Positions 1-10,294 of a stretch of DNA of 42,060 bases are shown one piece after another (positions within the stretch are counted from its first letter, which is position 1; every line of letters starts with the position of its first letter). Position numbers and translations under genes: made by a program. This stretch comes from Deltaproteobacteria bacterium. Lineage in GTDB: Bacteria; Myxococcota_A; UBA796; JAFGLY01. Under the pieces are notes generated by a model. That model was not told the origin of the DNA. It was given only the letters and a program-made list of their open reading frames with translations, and made no database searches. Location of the stretch: NCBI GenBank assembly GCA_016927815.1, contig JAFGLY010000047.1, positions 1-42,060 of the forward strand, in the 5' to 3' direction.

Positions 1-48
1 CTCTCGGACCCCGCCGACGGGATCGAACTCGGGTTCATGACGTCATGA
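1..48 (+). CDS. 3' end of an unidentified gene (partial)
   Basis: Frame 1 of the plus strand is open from the window edge to a TGA at 46-48 and reads DPADGIELGFMTS at its end, with mostly G/C third positions. The residues loosely recall the DPDG..IELGF tail of vicinal-oxygen-chelate (glyoxalase-like) proteins, but 15 codons are far too few to assign a family. If real, it converges on the aminotransferase and the two stop codons overlap within 43-48. Confidence 0.3.
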   Translation, partial: LSDPADGIELGFMTS

Positions 49-1257
49 GATGGCGTTCGATCCGCTCCCGGCCCCTCCAGCGCCCCTTCCGGACGGGCCG
101 GCGTTCAGGACCCTTCCCAGCCGGACCAGCCCGTCGGTGAGCACGGCGGCCGGCGCGCAGCCCAAGGAGAGGCGCAGGCCCCGATCCAGGCCCGGCCCGA
201 AGGCGCAGCCGGGCACGGTGACCACGCCCTCGGTCTCGAGCGCTTGCCGGGCGGCCGTCCTTCCGTCCGAGCCGGGCGGACCCTCGATCCAGGCGAAGAA
301 GGAGCCTTGTGCGCGGACGGTCCACGCACCGAGCGCGGCCGCGGCGGCGTCGAAGGCACGGCCGCGGTCCGCGAGCTCGGCCCGTTTCTCCTCGATCCAT
401 CCCCCCGCGGTCTCGAGGCAGGCCACCACCAGCGCCTGGCCCGGCCGAGGGGCGCAGATGACCATCGTGTCCTGGATCTTGAGGAACTGGGCCACCACCT
501 CGGGGGCCGCGGCGAGGTAGCCCACCCGCCACCCGGTGAGCGAGAAGGCCTTGGAGAACGAGCCCAGCAGCACGACCCGCTCGCCCCTGGGGGGCCGGTG
601 TCCACGCGCCGGGTCGGCGAAGGGCGCGTAGGTCTCGTCCACGAGGAGCCATCGGCCATCCCGATCCAGGCCCGCGGCCAGTGCGTCGAGGGCCTCGGGG
701 TCCGCGGTGACGCCGGTGGGGTTGTTGGGGGTGACCACGGTGACGGCCTTGCAGTCCTCCGCCCGGGCGGTGGCGAGCAGGCGGTCCGGATCGAGGTCGA
801 ACCCGTCTTGCGCCGCGAGGGGCACGGGCACGACTTCCGCTCCCACCAGCGTGGTGGCCATGGCGTGGTTGAAGTACCAAGGCACCGGGAGCGCCACGCG
901 GTCGCCAGGGTCGAGGATGCCCAGGGTGGCGACCAGGTAGGCCATGTTGGCCCCGGCGGTGACGAGCAGTCCGCCCTCGGGGTCCACGGCCTGGCCCCAA
1001 CGCTCGGAGAGCACGGCCGCCCAGGCGTGTCGGAGGGCGGGCAGGCCCGGATCCGGAGCGTAGCGGTGCAGGAGCGGATCCGAGAGGAGACCCGCGAGGC
1101 GGGCGATTGCCGGGGACGGGGGAGGCCAGTCGGGCACCGCCTGCCCGAGGTCCACCAGAGATCGTCCCCGTCGCTCGAGGTCCGCGGCCAGCGCGTTCAC
1201 CTCGGCGATAGGGGGAGGCTCGGTACGGAGCAGGTTCCGGGAGAGGGCGAGGGCCAC
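43..1257 (-). CDS. Class I/II pyridoxal-phosphate aminotransferase
   Basis: This is a fold-type I aminotransferase of about 404 residues, the usual length of the AspC/aspartate-aminotransferase-like group. Visible signatures are NNPTG at 178-182, the PLP-binding Asp207 in LVDETY, and the Schiff-base lysine 236 in SFSKAFSLTGWRVGY. A C-terminal LRLSLG segment should carry the substrate-carboxylate arginine. The reading frame stays open upstream, but that part is antisense to the EamA gene and has an arginine/proline-rich shadow composition, so I chose GTG 1257, where the family-like sequence begins. No strong ribosome site precedes it. The amino donor and acceptor cannot be told from sequence. 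It diverges from the exporter at 1365, so the pair may share a control region of about 100 bp. Confidence 0.88.
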   Translation of the reverse strand: MALALSRNLLRTEPPPIAEVNALAADLERRGRSLVDLGQAVPDWPPPSPAIARLAGLLSDPLLHRYAPDPGLPALRHAWAAVLSERWGQAVDPEGGLLVTAGANMAYLVATLGILDPGDRVALPVPWYFNHAMATTLVGAEVVPVPLAAQDGFDLDPDRLLATARAEDCKAVTVVTPNNPTGVTADPEALDALAAGLDRDGRWLLVDETYAPFADPARGHRPPRGERVVLLGSFSKAFSLTGWRVGYLAAAPEVVAQFLKIQDTMVICAPRPGQALVVACLETAGGWIEEKRAELADRGRAFDAAAAALGAWTVRAQGSFFAWIEGPPGSDGRTAARQALETEGVVTVPGCAFGPGLDRGLRLSLGCAPAAVLTDGLVRLGRVLNAGPSGRGAGGAGSGSNAIS

Positions 1258-1364
1258 GCACCGGGGATAGCCCGCCGGCCGGGCACCCGGAAGCCCGCTG
1301 GACGCGATCCAGGAGCGGGCCCGGGCAGGGACGGATACGGGGGCCCCAATCCCCGAAGACGCAC

Positions 1365-2252
1365 GTGCCCCTCCCCCATGCCGGCGAGATCGCTGCCCTG
1401 GCCACGGCCTTCTTCTGGGCCGCCTCCGCGGTGTCCTTCGAATACGCGGGGCGGCGCATCGGCTCGCTCTCGCTGAACCTGCTCCGGCTGGTGCAGGGAT
1501 TCGTGCTCCTGGCAGCGGTGGTGCTGGTGGCGAGCGGCCCAGCGGCATTCACGTCGATCTCCGGGGAAAAGGCCCTCCTGCTGTCCATCTCGGGCCTAGT
1601 GGGCCTGGTGTTCGGAGACTACTGCCTCTTCCGGGCCATGGTCGTGATGGGCGCGCGCACCGCGCTGCTGGTCATGTCCCTGGTCCCGCTGCTCACCGTG
1701 GGTGCGGGGTGGGTCGTGCTGCACGAGGGTCCAGACCGCCTGGGCGTCGTGGGCATGCTGCTCACGGTCCTGGGCGTGGCCTGGGTGGTGCTGGAGCGGA
1801 ATCCCCAGGGCGAGGCCCGTTACCCGCTGTCCGGGATCCTGCTGGCGCTGGGTGGAGCCGTGGGCCAGGCCGCGGGTCTCCTCCTGTCACGACCCGCCAT
1901 GGAGGGAACGGATCCGTTCGTCGCCGCCACCTGGCGCGTGGTGTCGGGCCTCGCGGGCTACATCGTCCTCCTCACCCTCACGGGCTGGTGGCCGCGGTTC
2001 CGAACCGCCCTCCGGGATGGGCGTACGGTCAGAATCTCCGGTATCGGAGCGTTTTTCGGACCTTTTCTCGGTATTACCGGGTCCATGGCCGCGGTCCGGT
2101 ACACCGACGCCGGGACCGCGGCCACGATCATGGCCTTGGTCCCGGTGATCCTCATCCCCTCCGCAGCCCTGCTGTTCCACGAGCGGGTCACGCTCCGGGC
2201 AGTGGCCGGAGCGATCCTGGCCGTGGGCGGTGTGACGCTCCTGTTCCTCTAG
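1365..2252 (+). CDS. EamA-family (DMT superfamily) membrane transporter
   Basis: The 295-residue protein is almost entirely hydrophobic and made of two repeated five-helix halves, as in drug/metabolite exporters of the EamA family. The first half starts AALATAFFWAASAVSFEYAG, and the second has the typical late motif ALVPVILIPSAALLFHE followed by a last helix GAILAVGGVTLLFL. It acts in the inner membrane. Members export amino acids, nucleosides or other metabolites, and the substrate here is unknown. Start is GTG 1365; the nearby ATG at 1378 is out of frame. It diverges from the aminotransferase and converges on glutamate dehydrogenase, with only about 50 bp between their ends. A role in amino-acid export would suit both neighbours but is only inference. 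Confidence 0.88.
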   Translation: MPLPHAGEIAALATAFFWAASAVSFEYAGRRIGSLSLNLLRLVQGFVLLAAVVLVASGPAAFTSISGEKALLLSISGLVGLVFGDYCLFRAMVVMGARTALLVMSLVPLLTVGAGWVVLHEGPDRLGVVGMLLTVLGVAWVVLERNPQGEARYPLSGILLALGGAVGQAAGLLLSRPAMEGTDPFVAATWRVVSGLAGYIVLLTLTGWWPRFRTALRDGRTVRISGIGAFFGPFLGITGSMAAVRYTDAGTAATIMALVPVILIPSAALLFHERVTLRAVAGAILAVGGVTLLFL

Positions 2253-2301
2253 ACCCTTGGGGCGGGGTTCTCCTGGCCTGCAGGCTACAGCCTACAGCCT
2301 C

Positions 2302-3786
<1,485 letters not shown>

Positions 3787-4242
3787 TCAGGACGGAGGCA
3801 CGGGAATCGAGTCCCCGACCAGGGGCACGTGGACCATCTCGATCCCCAGGACGCGGGCGGCGTCGAACGAGCGATCGTCCCGGTAGAAGGCACCGTAGCA
3901 AATCCGTCGGATCCCGGCGTTGGCCAGGACCTTGAAGCAGTTCCAGCACGGACTCGCCGTGATGTAGATGGAGGCGCCCTCGATGCGCACGCCGTTGCGG
4001 GCCGCCTGGACCACCGCGTTCAGCTCGGCGTGGATGGTCGCGACGCAGTGGCCGTCCTCCATCATGTGGCCCACGTCGTCGCAGTGCGGCAGCCCGGACA
4101 CGGACCCGTTGTAGCCGGTCGCCAGGATGGTGCGGTTCCGCACGATGACCGCCCCGACCCGTCGGCGGTCGCACGTGGCACGGCTGGACACGACCCGGGC
4201 CACGTTCATGAAGTAATGGTCCCAGTCCACGCGCGATGCCAT
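3787..4242 (-). CDS. Deoxycytidylate (dCMP) deaminase family protein
   Basis: This 151-residue zinc deaminase probably converts dCMP to dUMP, supplying thymidylate synthase, in the cytoplasm. Zinc and catalytic residues are visible: His71-Ala-Glu73 in TIHAELNAV and Cys99/Cys102 in SPCWNCFK. The N-terminal SRATCDRRRVGAVIV and the glycine-rich ATGYNG segment with PHCDD are typical of the dCMP deaminase/ComEB group rather than of cytidine or tRNA-adenosine deaminases. Start is ATG 4242. It lies downstream of no obvious partner on its strand and diverges from the alpha/beta hydrolase at 4300. It could be transcribed into gdhA, but gdhA seems to have its own promoter. Confidence 0.9.
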   Translation of the reverse strand: MASRVDWDHYFMNVARVVSSRATCDRRRVGAVIVRNRTILATGYNGSVSGLPHCDDVGHMMEDGHCVATIHAELNAVVQAARNGVRIEGASIYITASPCWNCFKVLANAGIRRICYGAFYRDDRSFDAARVLGIEMVHVPLVGDSIPVPPS

Positions 4243-4299
4243 GGCGGGGGCCCTATCCCGTGCACGCCGGGGCTGCGATACTCAAGTTCCGGAGATGCC

Positions 4300-5199
4300 A
4301 TGGCCCACACGGAACACCCCCGGTTCCTCTCCTGGGACGACACCCGGATCGCCTACGGGGTGCGCGGCGAACCGGCATCCGATCGCGTCTGCCTGTTCGT
4401 CAACGGGCTGTTCGGGACCGATGCCTGCTGGGCGTTTCTCCAGCAGGACCTGGCGATGGGGCATCGCCTCGTGACGTTCGATCTCCGCGGACACGGGGGC
4501 TCCGATCCGCCCGCGGATCCGGCCCACGTCACGGTGTCCGACGTCGCCCGGGACGCGAGGGCGCTCCTGGACCACCTCGGGGTCGAGCGCGCCGTCCTCT
4601 TCGGGACCTCCTACGGGGTCCAGGTGGCGCTGGAGTCCTGGCGCCTGTTCCCTGAGCGGATCGCCGGGCTGGTCCTGATCACCGGTGACTACGAGGATCC
4701 CCTGGCCACGTTCCGGCTCCTGGGCATCCCCCCCAGGGCCTGGCGAACGGCGGCGACCACCCTGGCCCGGCTCCCACCCCGCGCTACCCAAGCGACCTGG
4801 CATGCGGCTTTCCGCCTTCCGATCTGGCATGCCCTGGCGCGTCTCGCCCGTGCGACGCGCACCGACTCGAGCCAGATGCGGCCCTTCTACGACCACCAGA
4901 CCCGGATCCACGTGCCCACGGCCCTCCGCCTGGCCCTGGCTGCCACCGACCACTCGGCGGAGGATCTGCTGCCCGACGTCCGGATCCCCACGCTGGTGGT
5001 CGCCGGAGGGGAGGACCCCGTCACCCCCGCGTCCCGGGCAGCCGCTCTCCGGGATGCGATCCCCGGCGCCGCGTGGCTGGAGGTGCCCGAGGGCACCCAC
5101 ACCACGCTCATGGAGGCCCCGGAGCAGGTCAACCCCCGCGTGCTCGAGTTCCTCTCCGGGATCCGGTGGGAGGATCAGCCCCCCGAGGGTGGGGTGTAG
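4300..5199 (+). CDS. Alpha/beta-fold hydrolase
   Basis: A 299-residue hydrolase of the alpha/beta superfamily. The nucleophile elbow GTSYG puts the catalytic serine at 104, the acid is probably Asp239 in AGGEDPVTP, and the histidine is His267 in EGTHTTL. An oxyanion-hole region NGLFGTDACW and the strand-loop FDLRGHGGSD are also typical. There is no signal peptide. The start ATG 4300 has GGAG five bases upstream, so the longer open frame reaching back over the dCMP deaminase is rejected. A TACTCA hexamer at 4279-4284 could be part of a promoter. The substrate cannot be predicted. The 3' end overlaps the phosphorylase gene on the other strand by 25 bp. Confidence 0.9.
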   Translation: MAHTEHPRFLSWDDTRIAYGVRGEPASDRVCLFVNGLFGTDACWAFLQQDLAMGHRLVTFDLRGHGGSDPPADPAHVTVSDVARDARALLDHLGVERAVLFGTSYGVQVALESWRLFPERIAGLVLITGDYEDPLATFRLLGIPPRAWRTAATTLARLPPRATQATWHAAFRLPIWHALARLARATRTDSSQMRPFYDHQTRIHVPTALRLALAATDHSAEDLLPDVRIPTLVVAGGEDPVTPASRAAALRDAIPGAAWLEVPEGTHTTLMEAPEQVNPRVLEFLSGIRWEDQPPEGGV

Positions 5200-7262
5200 A
5201 TCCCGGCGTACTCCCGTACCATCCGGCGAGCGTCGTACTGGGGGAGGCACACGGCGATGCTCTGGCGCATGCGTTCCACCCACTCCAACGGGATCCCGGA
5301 CCCGTTGCGGTTCTGCCAGGCGGGGAGGACCTCGTCCTCGAGGGCATGGTAGAGGGCGCGGGCGTCTTCGGGGTCCTGCTCGCTCGTCTGCGGCCGGTGG
5401 AGGTCCGGCGGCCGGATGGCCCACCCGTGCGTGCCGTCCCACGCCTCTGCCCACCAGCCGTCCAGGATGGACAGGTTGAGTACCCCCTGGATCGCGGCCT
5501 TCTGGCCACTCGTGCCGCTGGCCTCGTAGGGCCGCCTGGGGTTGTTGAGCCACAGGTCGCAGCCCTGCGTGAGCATGCGCGCGGCCTTGAGGTTGTAGTT
5601 GGGCAGGAACAGGACCCGGCCCTGGAAGCGGGGATCCTCGCACCAGCGCACGATCTCGGACAGCAGGCTCTGGCCGCGCATGTCCGCGGGGTGAGCCTTG
5701 CCGCCGAACACGATCTGGACGCCCTCGTCCAGGATGCGCACGAGCCGATCCGGGTCGCTGAAGATGAGGTTGGCCCGCTTGTACAACGCGAATCGCCGTG
5801 CGAAGCCGATGGTGAGTGCCTCCGGGTTCAGACGGGGCAGTCCGCGGCCGACCAGCCACTCTACGAGCACCCGCCTGGCGGCCCGCCGCGCATCCCAGAG
5901 GGCCACGGCCGGGATCCTGCGGACCGCCTTGTGCCACCCCTCGGGATCCTGGAAGGCCGTATCCCAGATCGGGGCGTACCGGTCGAGCAGGGCGACGCAG
6001 GCCGGTGACATCCAGGTCTTGGGATGGACGCCGTTGGTGACGTGGCCGATCCGTGCCGGGGGCGGGGCGGGGGCCACCTGGGCCACCGGCGGGAGGGGTT
6101 GGCCGGTGTACAGGTCCTTCCACATCTCGCGGCTCACCTCGCCGTGGATCGCGGAGACGGCGTTGGCGGCGCGCGACATGCGGAGCGCCAGGATGGTGTT
6201 GCAGAGGGGCGCGCCCACGTCGCCAGGCCACACGCGGCCCAGGTCCATCACGAAGCCCGCGGGCAGGCTCGTGGCCTCCCGGTAGCCCGCCAGGTGCCCC
6301 TGGACCTGGTCCCAGGTGAACCGATCGTGGCCCGCCAGTACGGGGGTGTGCGTGGTGAACACGCACCGGCTCCGCGTCTCCTCCAGGGCGCGGTCCACGG
6401 GCACTCCTTGGGCCAGCGCCTCCCGGACGAGCTCCAGGGTGAGGAACGCCGCGTGGCCCTCGTTCATGTGGAACGTGACGGGGTCCAGGCCGAGCGCCCT
6501 TAAGAGTCGAACCCCTCCGATCCCCAGCAGGATCTCCTGGCCGAGACGGGTGTCGCTGGCCCCACCGTACAGGCGGCGACTGTACTGCTGGTGGTACCAG
6601 GTGGCCCCCGGCACGTTCGCGTCGAGCAGGAACAGCCGGACGCGGCCCACCTGCACCTCCCAGGCCTGCGCCAGGTAGGTGTGGTGGTTCTCGGGGACCT
6701 CCACGAAGAGGCGCTTTCCGTCGGGCCCAAGGACCGGCCGGAGCGGGAGGAGGTTCGGGTCGACCTTCCGGTAGACCTCGATCTGCTCGTTCCGCTCGAT
6801 CTTCTGGCGGAAGTACCCCTCCTGGTAGAACAGCCCGACGGCGACGAGCGGAAGGTCGAGGTCCGAGGCGCTCTTCAGGTGATCCCCCGCAAGCACGCCC
6901 AGGCCCCCCGCGTAGATGGGCAGGCACTCGTGGATGCCGTACTCCATGCAGAAGTAGGCCACGGGATGCTGCCGATCCGCGCCCGGGAGCATGGGTGGGG
7001 GGGGTCGATTCTCGGCGCGGAGCTGGTGCCACCGTCGGAGCACCTCCTCCATGTGCAAGCGAAAAACATCATTTTCGGAAAGATCCATCGCCCGGGCATA
7101 GGAGATGGACGCGAGCATGGCCACCGGGTTGTGGCCCGAGCGCGCCCACCCTTCCGGATCGACCTCATCGAACAGGGCGCGAGCGGACTCGTCCCACGAC
7201 CACCACAGGTCGTAGGCCAGGGTGGCGAGCGGTACCAAGGGTTCGGGGAGGCGGAGCTGCAT
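5175..7262 (-). CDS. glgP: Alpha-glucan (glycogen/maltodextrin) phosphorylase
   Basis: This GT35 enzyme releases glucose 1-phosphate from alpha-1,4-glucans with phosphate and PLP. From ATG 7262 it has 695 residues, fitting the shorter bacterial alpha-glucan phosphorylase group rather than the 800-plus-residue E. coli GlgP. The N-terminal domain begins with LATLAYDLWWSWDE, the signature start of that group. CMEYGIHECLPIYAGGLGVLAGDHLKSASD is fully present (residues in the 110-150 range). The PLP-lysine motif EASGTSGQKAA starts at 580, with Lys588 the Schiff-base residue. The frame is open upstream, but that sequence is antisense to the MFS gene. The ribosome site at 7262 is weak. It converges on the hydrolase and diverges from the transporter/thiamine operon. 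Confidence 0.95.
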   Translation of the reverse strand: MQLRLPEPLVPLATLAYDLWWSWDESARALFDEVDPEGWARSGHNPVAMLASISYARAMDLSENDVFRLHMEEVLRRWHQLRAENRPPPPMLPGADRQHPVAYFCMEYGIHECLPIYAGGLGVLAGDHLKSASDLDLPLVAVGLFYQEGYFRQKIERNEQIEVYRKVDPNLLPLRPVLGPDGKRLFVEVPENHHTYLAQAWEVQVGRVRLFLLDANVPGATWYHQQYSRRLYGGASDTRLGQEILLGIGGVRLLRALGLDPVTFHMNEGHAAFLTLELVREALAQGVPVDRALEETRSRCVFTTHTPVLAGHDRFTWDQVQGHLAGYREATSLPAGFVMDLGRVWPGDVGAPLCNTILALRMSRAANAVSAIHGEVSREMWKDLYTGQPLPPVAQVAPAPPPARIGHVTNGVHPKTWMSPACVALLDRYAPIWDTAFQDPEGWHKAVRRIPAVALWDARRAARRVLVEWLVGRGLPRLNPEALTIGFARRFALYKRANLIFSDPDRLVRILDEGVQIVFGGKAHPADMRGQSLLSEIVRWCEDPRFQGRVLFLPNYNLKAARMLTQGCDLWLNNPRRPYEASGTSGQKAAIQGVLNLSILDGWWAEAWDGTHGWAIRPPDLHRPQTSEQDPEDARALYHALEDEVLPAWQNRNGSGIPLEWVERMRQSIAVCLPQYDARRMVREYAGIYTPPSGG

Positions 7263-7431
7263 GGTCGAGGCGGGAACCTGTCCGGGCGCCGGGTCCCCGT
7301 CAAGGAGCTTGGTTGCAGGGGGTCGGGATCCGTCCGGCCCCCCTGCCCCGCCCGGAAGCGCGATCCCGCTCTCGGGCGCAGATCCCCCGGATCGAGTAGG
7401 TACGGGCCGGTGCCCCGCGCCCGGAGACCGC

Positions 7432-8829
7432 ATGGAGCCATCCGGCCCGTCCAGTGCCCTGCGCCTGATCCGACAGTACATCCTCGATTTCGGCGTACTG
7501 CGGGAGAACCGACCCGCGTACTGGGCCCTGCAGGTCGTCAACGTCCTCGAGTCGGTCGCGTTCTTCTCGTTCATGAACGTGGCGACCGTGCTCCTCACGG
7601 AAACCCTGGGATGGGACGACGTGGCCACGGGCTGGATCTACGGGGCGTTCACGCTGCTCGTGACGGTCTCGCTCTTCGTCACCGGGTTCGTGACCGACGC
7701 GCTGGGGATCCGGCGCACCGCGATCCTGGCCCTGTGCCTGTTGCTCGTTTCTCGCGGCGGCATCGCACTCGTGGCCCTGTGGCCGTCCGTGCCGGGCCGT
7801 GCGTGGCTCGCGATCCCGTTGCTCCTCGTCGGTTCGCCGGGCCTGGCCATGGTCCAGACGCTGTACCAGGCCGCCAACCGACGCTTCTCCACGGAACGCA
7901 GCCGAGGCGCGTCCTTCAACGTGTGGTACCTGCTCATGAACCTCGGAGCCGTGGGGGCCGGCTGGCTGATCGACGGCGTGCACCGCTCCCTCGGCCTCGA
8001 CTGGGCCTGGGTGGTCGCAGCGGGCGGGGCCATCACCCTCGTGTCCCTCGCGGTGTGCATCCGGGCCATCCGCGGTCCGGACTCCGGGGCGTTGACCCGC
8101 ACGGCGGCGTCCTCCGAGCCCATCCTCGGGCGGGTGGCCGCGGTGGCCGCCCTGCCGGTCTTCTGGCGGTTCATGGTCCTGATGGTCATCGTGCTCGGGG
8201 TCCGGGCCATCTGGGCCTACATGTCCCTGCTCATGCCCAAGTACTGGCTCCGGGTCATCGGCCCCGACGTCCAGATGGGCCTGTTGCAGACGATCAACCC
8301 CTGGATCGTGCTGGTGGGCGTGGTGCTCATGGTGCCGCTCGCCAACCGCTTCCACGTGTTCTGGCAGCTCGTGGTGGGGGCCTCCGTGAGCGCGCTCTCG
8401 CTGGGCGTGCTGGTGCTCCCGTGGGCCTGGTTCGGACCCGATCCCGCCTCGGGCTACTTCCGGATGGCCGTGGTCATGGCCGTAGTGATGAGCGTCGGCG
8501 AGCTCCTCTGGAGCCCCAAGCTGTCCGAGTTCACCGCTGCGATCGCGCCGCCGGGCCAGGAGGGCGCGTTCTACGGCCTGGGCATGATGCCCTGGTTCGT
8601 GGCCAAGCTCGTGGTGAGCGGGCTGTCGGGGCACATGCTCGTCCGCTGGTGCCCCGAGGGCATCGGCACACGGATCGCGGCGGGAGGGCTGCCCTTCTGG
8701 CAATCGCCCGAGGCCATGTGGCTGGTCCTGTTCGGCTGGGCACTGGCCGGCCCCCTCCTCGCCACGATCTTCTCCCCCTGGCTCACGAAGGGCGCGGACC
8801 TCGCGCCGAGGGAAAGGAGGCATGCATGA
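7432..8829 (+). CDS. Major facilitator superfamily transporter in the thiamine salvage operon
   Basis: A 465-residue inner-membrane carrier with about 12 hydrophobic segments. The N-half has GIRRTAILALCLLLVSRGG after the second helix (MFS loop 2-3 region) and FNVWYLLMNLGAVGAGWLIDG, reminiscent of the proton-dependent oligopeptide (POT/PTR) branch. Start ATG 7432 has GGAG six bases upstream. The stop overlaps the thiM start as ATGA at 8826-8829, so translation is probably coupled. Known bacterial thiamine carriers include ThiT, PnuT and the ThiBPQ ABC system; an MFS protein fixed in front of thiM-thiE-thiL could import a thiazole or other thiamine precursor, but this is inferred from context alone. 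The 170 bp upstream shows no recognisable TPP riboswitch. Confidence 0.85.
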   Translation: MEPSGPSSALRLIRQYILDFGVLRENRPAYWALQVVNVLESVAFFSFMNVATVLLTETLGWDDVATGWIYGAFTLLVTVSLFVTGFVTDALGIRRTAILALCLLLVSRGGIALVALWPSVPGRAWLAIPLLLVGSPGLAMVQTLYQAANRRFSTERSRGASFNVWYLLMNLGAVGAGWLIDGVHRSLGLDWAWVVAAGGAITLVSLAVCIRAIRGPDSGALTRTAASSEPILGRVAAVAALPVFWRFMVLMVIVLGVRAIWAYMSLLMPKYWLRVIGPDVQMGLLQTINPWIVLVGVVLMVPLANRFHVFWQLVVGASVSALSLGVLVLPWAWFGPDPASGYFRMAVVMAVVMSVGELLWSPKLSEFTAAIAPPGQEGAFYGLGMMPWFVAKLVVSGLSGHMLVRWCPEGIGTRIAAGGLPFWQSPEAMWLVLFGWALAGPLLATIFSPWLTKGADLAPRERRHA

Positions 8830-9638
8830 CCGACTGGCCCCGCCGGGCCGCCGCCCACCTGGCCGCCGTGCGGCGGCTCCGGCCCATGGTCCACCACCTC
8901 ACCAACGACGTGGTGACCAACCTCACCGCCAACGTGACCCTCTGCCTCGGTGCGGCCCCGGTCATGGCGCCGTCGGTGGAGGAGGTGGAGGAGATGGTCG
9001 GGTTCGCGGGGTGCCTGCTCCTCAACATCGGCACGCTCGATCCGCCCCTCGTGGAGAGCATGATCCGGGCCGGCCGGAGGGCCAACGATCGCGACATCCC
9101 GGTCGTGCTCGATCCCGTGGGCGCGGGGGCCACGCGGCTGCGGACCGAGTCGGCACTCCGGATCCTCGACGCGTGCCGCGTGTCCGTGCTCCGAGGCAAC
9201 GCGGGAGAGGTGCTCACGCTCGTCGGCTCGGGAGGCAAGGTGCGAGGGGTGGACTCCATGGAAGACATGGCCGGCCGAGACGAGGCCGTGGCGGCCTGGG
9301 CCGCCCGGAACTCGACGGTGGTCGCGGTCACCGGCCCGGTGGACCTGGTCACCGACGGGCGCCGCCGCCTGTATGTCCACAATGGCCACCCCATCCTGGG
9401 CGCCGTCACGGGTACGGGGTGCTCGGCCACGACGGCCGTGGCCAGCTTCCTGGCCGCAAGCCGCGAAGACCCCGCGGCCTCCACGGCCCTTGCGCTCGCG
9501 GTCTTCGGGCTCGCGGCCGAGCAGGCCGCAGCCCGGTCGGCAGGGCCCGGCACCTTCGTGCCCCACCTGCTCGACGCCCTCTACGCGCTCGACGAGGCCG
9601 CCTGCATGGCCGGCATACGGATGGAGCAGGCGGCGTGA
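8826..9638 (+). CDS. thiM: Hydroxyethylthiazole kinase
   Basis: ThiM phosphorylates 4-methyl-5-hydroxyethylthiazole, the salvage entry for the thiazole half of thiamine. The 270-residue protein matches the family length. It has VHHLTNDVVTNLTAN near the start, the substrate-pocket stretch APVMAPSVEEVEEM, and DPVGAGATRLRT in the middle. The catalytic loop GTGCSATTAVA has Cys199, equivalent to the conserved cysteine of Bacillus ThiM. It overlaps the transporter by four bases at its start, and its TGA overlaps the GTG of thiE. Confidence 0.96.
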   Translation: MTDWPRRAAAHLAAVRRLRPMVHHLTNDVVTNLTANVTLCLGAAPVMAPSVEEVEEMVGFAGCLLLNIGTLDPPLVESMIRAGRRANDRDIPVVLDPVGAGATRLRTESALRILDACRVSVLRGNAGEVLTLVGSGGKVRGVDSMEDMAGRDEAVAAWAARNSTVVAVTGPVDLVTDGRRRLYVHNGHPILGAVTGTGCSATTAVASFLAASREDPAASTALALAVFGLAAEQAAARSAGPGTFVPHLLDALYALDEAACMAGIRMEQAA

Positions 9639-10285
9639 GGCGCGAAGACCTCGCCCTGTACGTGGTCACCGACCCGAGCCTGGCCGGATCCCGAGGCGTG
9701 GAAGCCACCTGCGCGCTCGCGCTGGCCGCCGGCCCCAGGGTGATCCAGCTGCGAGACAAGGTCGCGCCCACGAGGGTTCTCGTCGAACAGGCTCGCCGGC
9801 TCGTCGCTCTGTGCGCCCGCCACGACGCGATCCTGATCCTGAACGACCGGCTGGACGTGGCGCTCGCGGCCGGCGCGCACGGCGTCCACCTGGGCCAGGA
9901 CGACCTCCCGGCGGCCGACGCGCGGAGGCTCATCGGCTCGGAGGGCATCCTGGGCCTCTCGGTCCGGACCCCCGAGGAAGCCCGGGCCGCCGAGGAGGTG
10001 GGTGCCGACTATATAGCTGCTAACCTGGTTTTTTCTACGTCCACCAAGACCGACCTCGAGGGCCCGATCGGCCTGGAGGGCGTGCGGGCCCTCCGGAGGG
10101 CCACGCGCCTGCCGCTGGTGGCCATCGGCGGGATCCATCCGGGCAACGCAGCGGACGTGGTCGCCGCCGGCGCCGATGGGGTGGCCGTGGTGTCGGCGGT
10201 GATGGCGGCGCCCGACGTGGGCCTGGCCTGCCGTGCGCTCCTCGGGGCCGTCGAGGTCGGCCGGGCGCGACGAGCGGCCGGATAG
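9635..10285 (+). CDS. thiE: Thiamine-phosphate synthase
   Basis: ThiE joins hydroxymethylpyrimidine diphosphate to thiazole phosphate to make thiamine monophosphate. The 216-residue TIM-barrel protein shows IQLRDK near 37-42, ILNDRLDVALAAGAHGVHLGQDD (phosphate and Mg binding), GLSVRTPEEA, the STSTKTD diphosphate loop and AIGGIHPGNA near the C-terminus. Start is GTG 9635, which overlaps the thiM stop (GTGA), so the two are translationally coupled. The loop reads TSTKTD instead of the more common FPTKTK-type sequence, a modest difference. It is followed by thiL after nine bases. Confidence 0.96.
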   Translation: MRREDLALYVVTDPSLAGSRGVEATCALALAAGPRVIQLRDKVAPTRVLVEQARRLVALCARHDAILILNDRLDVALAAGAHGVHLGQDDLPAADARRLIGSEGILGLSVRTPEEARAAEEVGADYIAANLVFSTSTKTDLEGPIGLEGVRALRRATRLPLVAIGGIHPGNAADVVAAGADGVAVVSAVMAAPDVGLACRALLGAVEVGRARRAAG

Positions 10286-10294
10286 GGGGGGTTC

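Noticed and set aside
7316-7345. G+C-rich hairpin upstream of the MFS transporter as terminator or TPP riboswitch
   Set aside because: The stem has mismatches, there is no T-run, and the conserved TPP-aptamer sequences (such as CTGAGA) are missing.
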